In this document: positions 63,856-64,000 of the stretch, in pieces
Numbering within the stretch: the first letter of the stretch is position 1
How the letters are laid out: each line of letters opens with the position of its first letter
Assembly: GCF_014925405.1 (NCBI RefSeq)
Contig: NZ_AQHJ01000023.1
Coordinates: 496,001 to 560,000, forward strand
Length of the DNA stretch: 64,000 bases
Direction: 5' to 3'
Source: Pseudoalteromonas ulvae UL12
GTDB lineage: Bacteria; Pseudomonadota; Gammaproteobacteria; Enterobacterales; Alteromonadaceae
Position numbers and translations under genes: made by a program
The notes under the pieces: generated by a model
What the model was told of the DNA's origin: nothing
Databases searched by the model: none
Seen by the model: only the letters and a program-made list of their open reading frames with translations

Positions 63856-64000
63856 CGACAACCACCATCGCTTGATTGACTAACTGCCACTCTTTAACTT
63901 GCGAATTTATAAAGCCAGCTTGTTGATAAAAGCGCTCAATTTTACCTTGCTTATTAAGCTCAACTAACCCTTTTTCAAGTGCTTCAAATATCACTTTACC
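63848..64000 (-). CDS. Periplasmic solute-binding protein, C-terminal end (partial)
   Basis: Only the last 50 residues are in the window; the gene continues past the right edge. The translation GKVIFEALEKGLVELNKQGK then IERFYQQAGFI is the C-terminal helix signature of SBP_bac_3 amino-acid-type binding proteins and resembles the ending of the protein at 55710 ([20 protein letters not shown]). The stop codon lies 8 bases inside the GGDEF gene, so both are probably made from one mRNA. It may be the ligand sensor for that cyclase. Confidence 0.72.
   Translation of the reverse strand, partial: GKVIFEALEKGLVELNKQGKIERFYQQAGFINSQVKEWQLVNQAMVVVDD

Noticed and set aside
1..64000. CRISPR array, rRNA operon, riboswitch or complete IS element
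   Set aside because: No regularly spaced direct repeats, rRNA signatures, known aptamer cores or transposase genes were seen anywhere in the window.

Overview
The window looks like chromosomal DNA of a marine gammaproteobacterium in the Alteromonadales, most like Pseudoalteromonas. This is inferred from E. coli-like housekeeping proteins (PepA, ValS, ParC/ParE, CysE, GlnE), an AT-rich composition, and the gene order nudF-yqiB-cpdA-yqiA-parE next to tolC and pilU-pilT/yggS-proC-yggT. No prophage, CRISPR array, rRNA or intact insertion sequence was seen. Nearly all of it is vertically inherited core and semi-core genome.

Layout. 1-11600: cysE, an MFS transporter, a membrane Ser/Thr kinase with periplasmic TPRs, an unknown protein, a DMT transporter preceded by an unannotated 30-aa ORF, an M16 lipoprotein protease, and a divergent MTHFR-family gene behind a good MetJ operator. 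10900-15750: a complete curli locus, csgB-csgA-csgE-csgF-csgG on the minus strand with csgD converging on its end. Its major curlin is about three times the usual size and its CsgG carries an extra OmpA-like domain. 16158-20820: a secreted subtilase, a GNAT enzyme, a DsbA-like lipoprotein, and one tRNA-Leu(CAA) followed by two decayed tandem copies of its 3' half.

20877-33050: an RDD protein, lptFG, pepA-holC-valS, a FadL-type porin, a small membrane protein behind a near-perfect Fur box, an HD-GYP protein, rraB and plsC. 33198-43485: parC, a TPR-diguanylate cyclase, parE, yqiA, cpdA, yqiB and nudF on the minus strand, divergent from tolC. 43586-52734: an LpxL-type acyltransferase, a TcpQ-domain protein, glnE, a DUF350 membrane protein, a globin with a Crp-type regulator, an unknown protein and an ABC-2 exporter. 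52901-64000: rsmE-gshB-yqgE-ruvX, a solute-binding protein, pilU-pilT divergent from yggS-proC-yggT-DUF4426, a MITE-like element, and a second TPR-diguanylate cyclase overlapping the end of another solute-binding protein.

Common threads. Biofilm and surface life recur: curli, CsgD, two diguanylate cyclases with intact I-sites, one HD-GYP phosphodiesterase, and PilT/PilU twitching motors. The most unusual items are the CsgG-OmpA fusion with the giant curlin, the MetJ-controlled MTHFR-like protein without the usual catalytic residues, the tRNA-Leu remnants, the Fur-controlled small membrane protein, and the SBP-diguanylate cyclase pair. Family calls rest on motifs recognised by eye; no database search was run.
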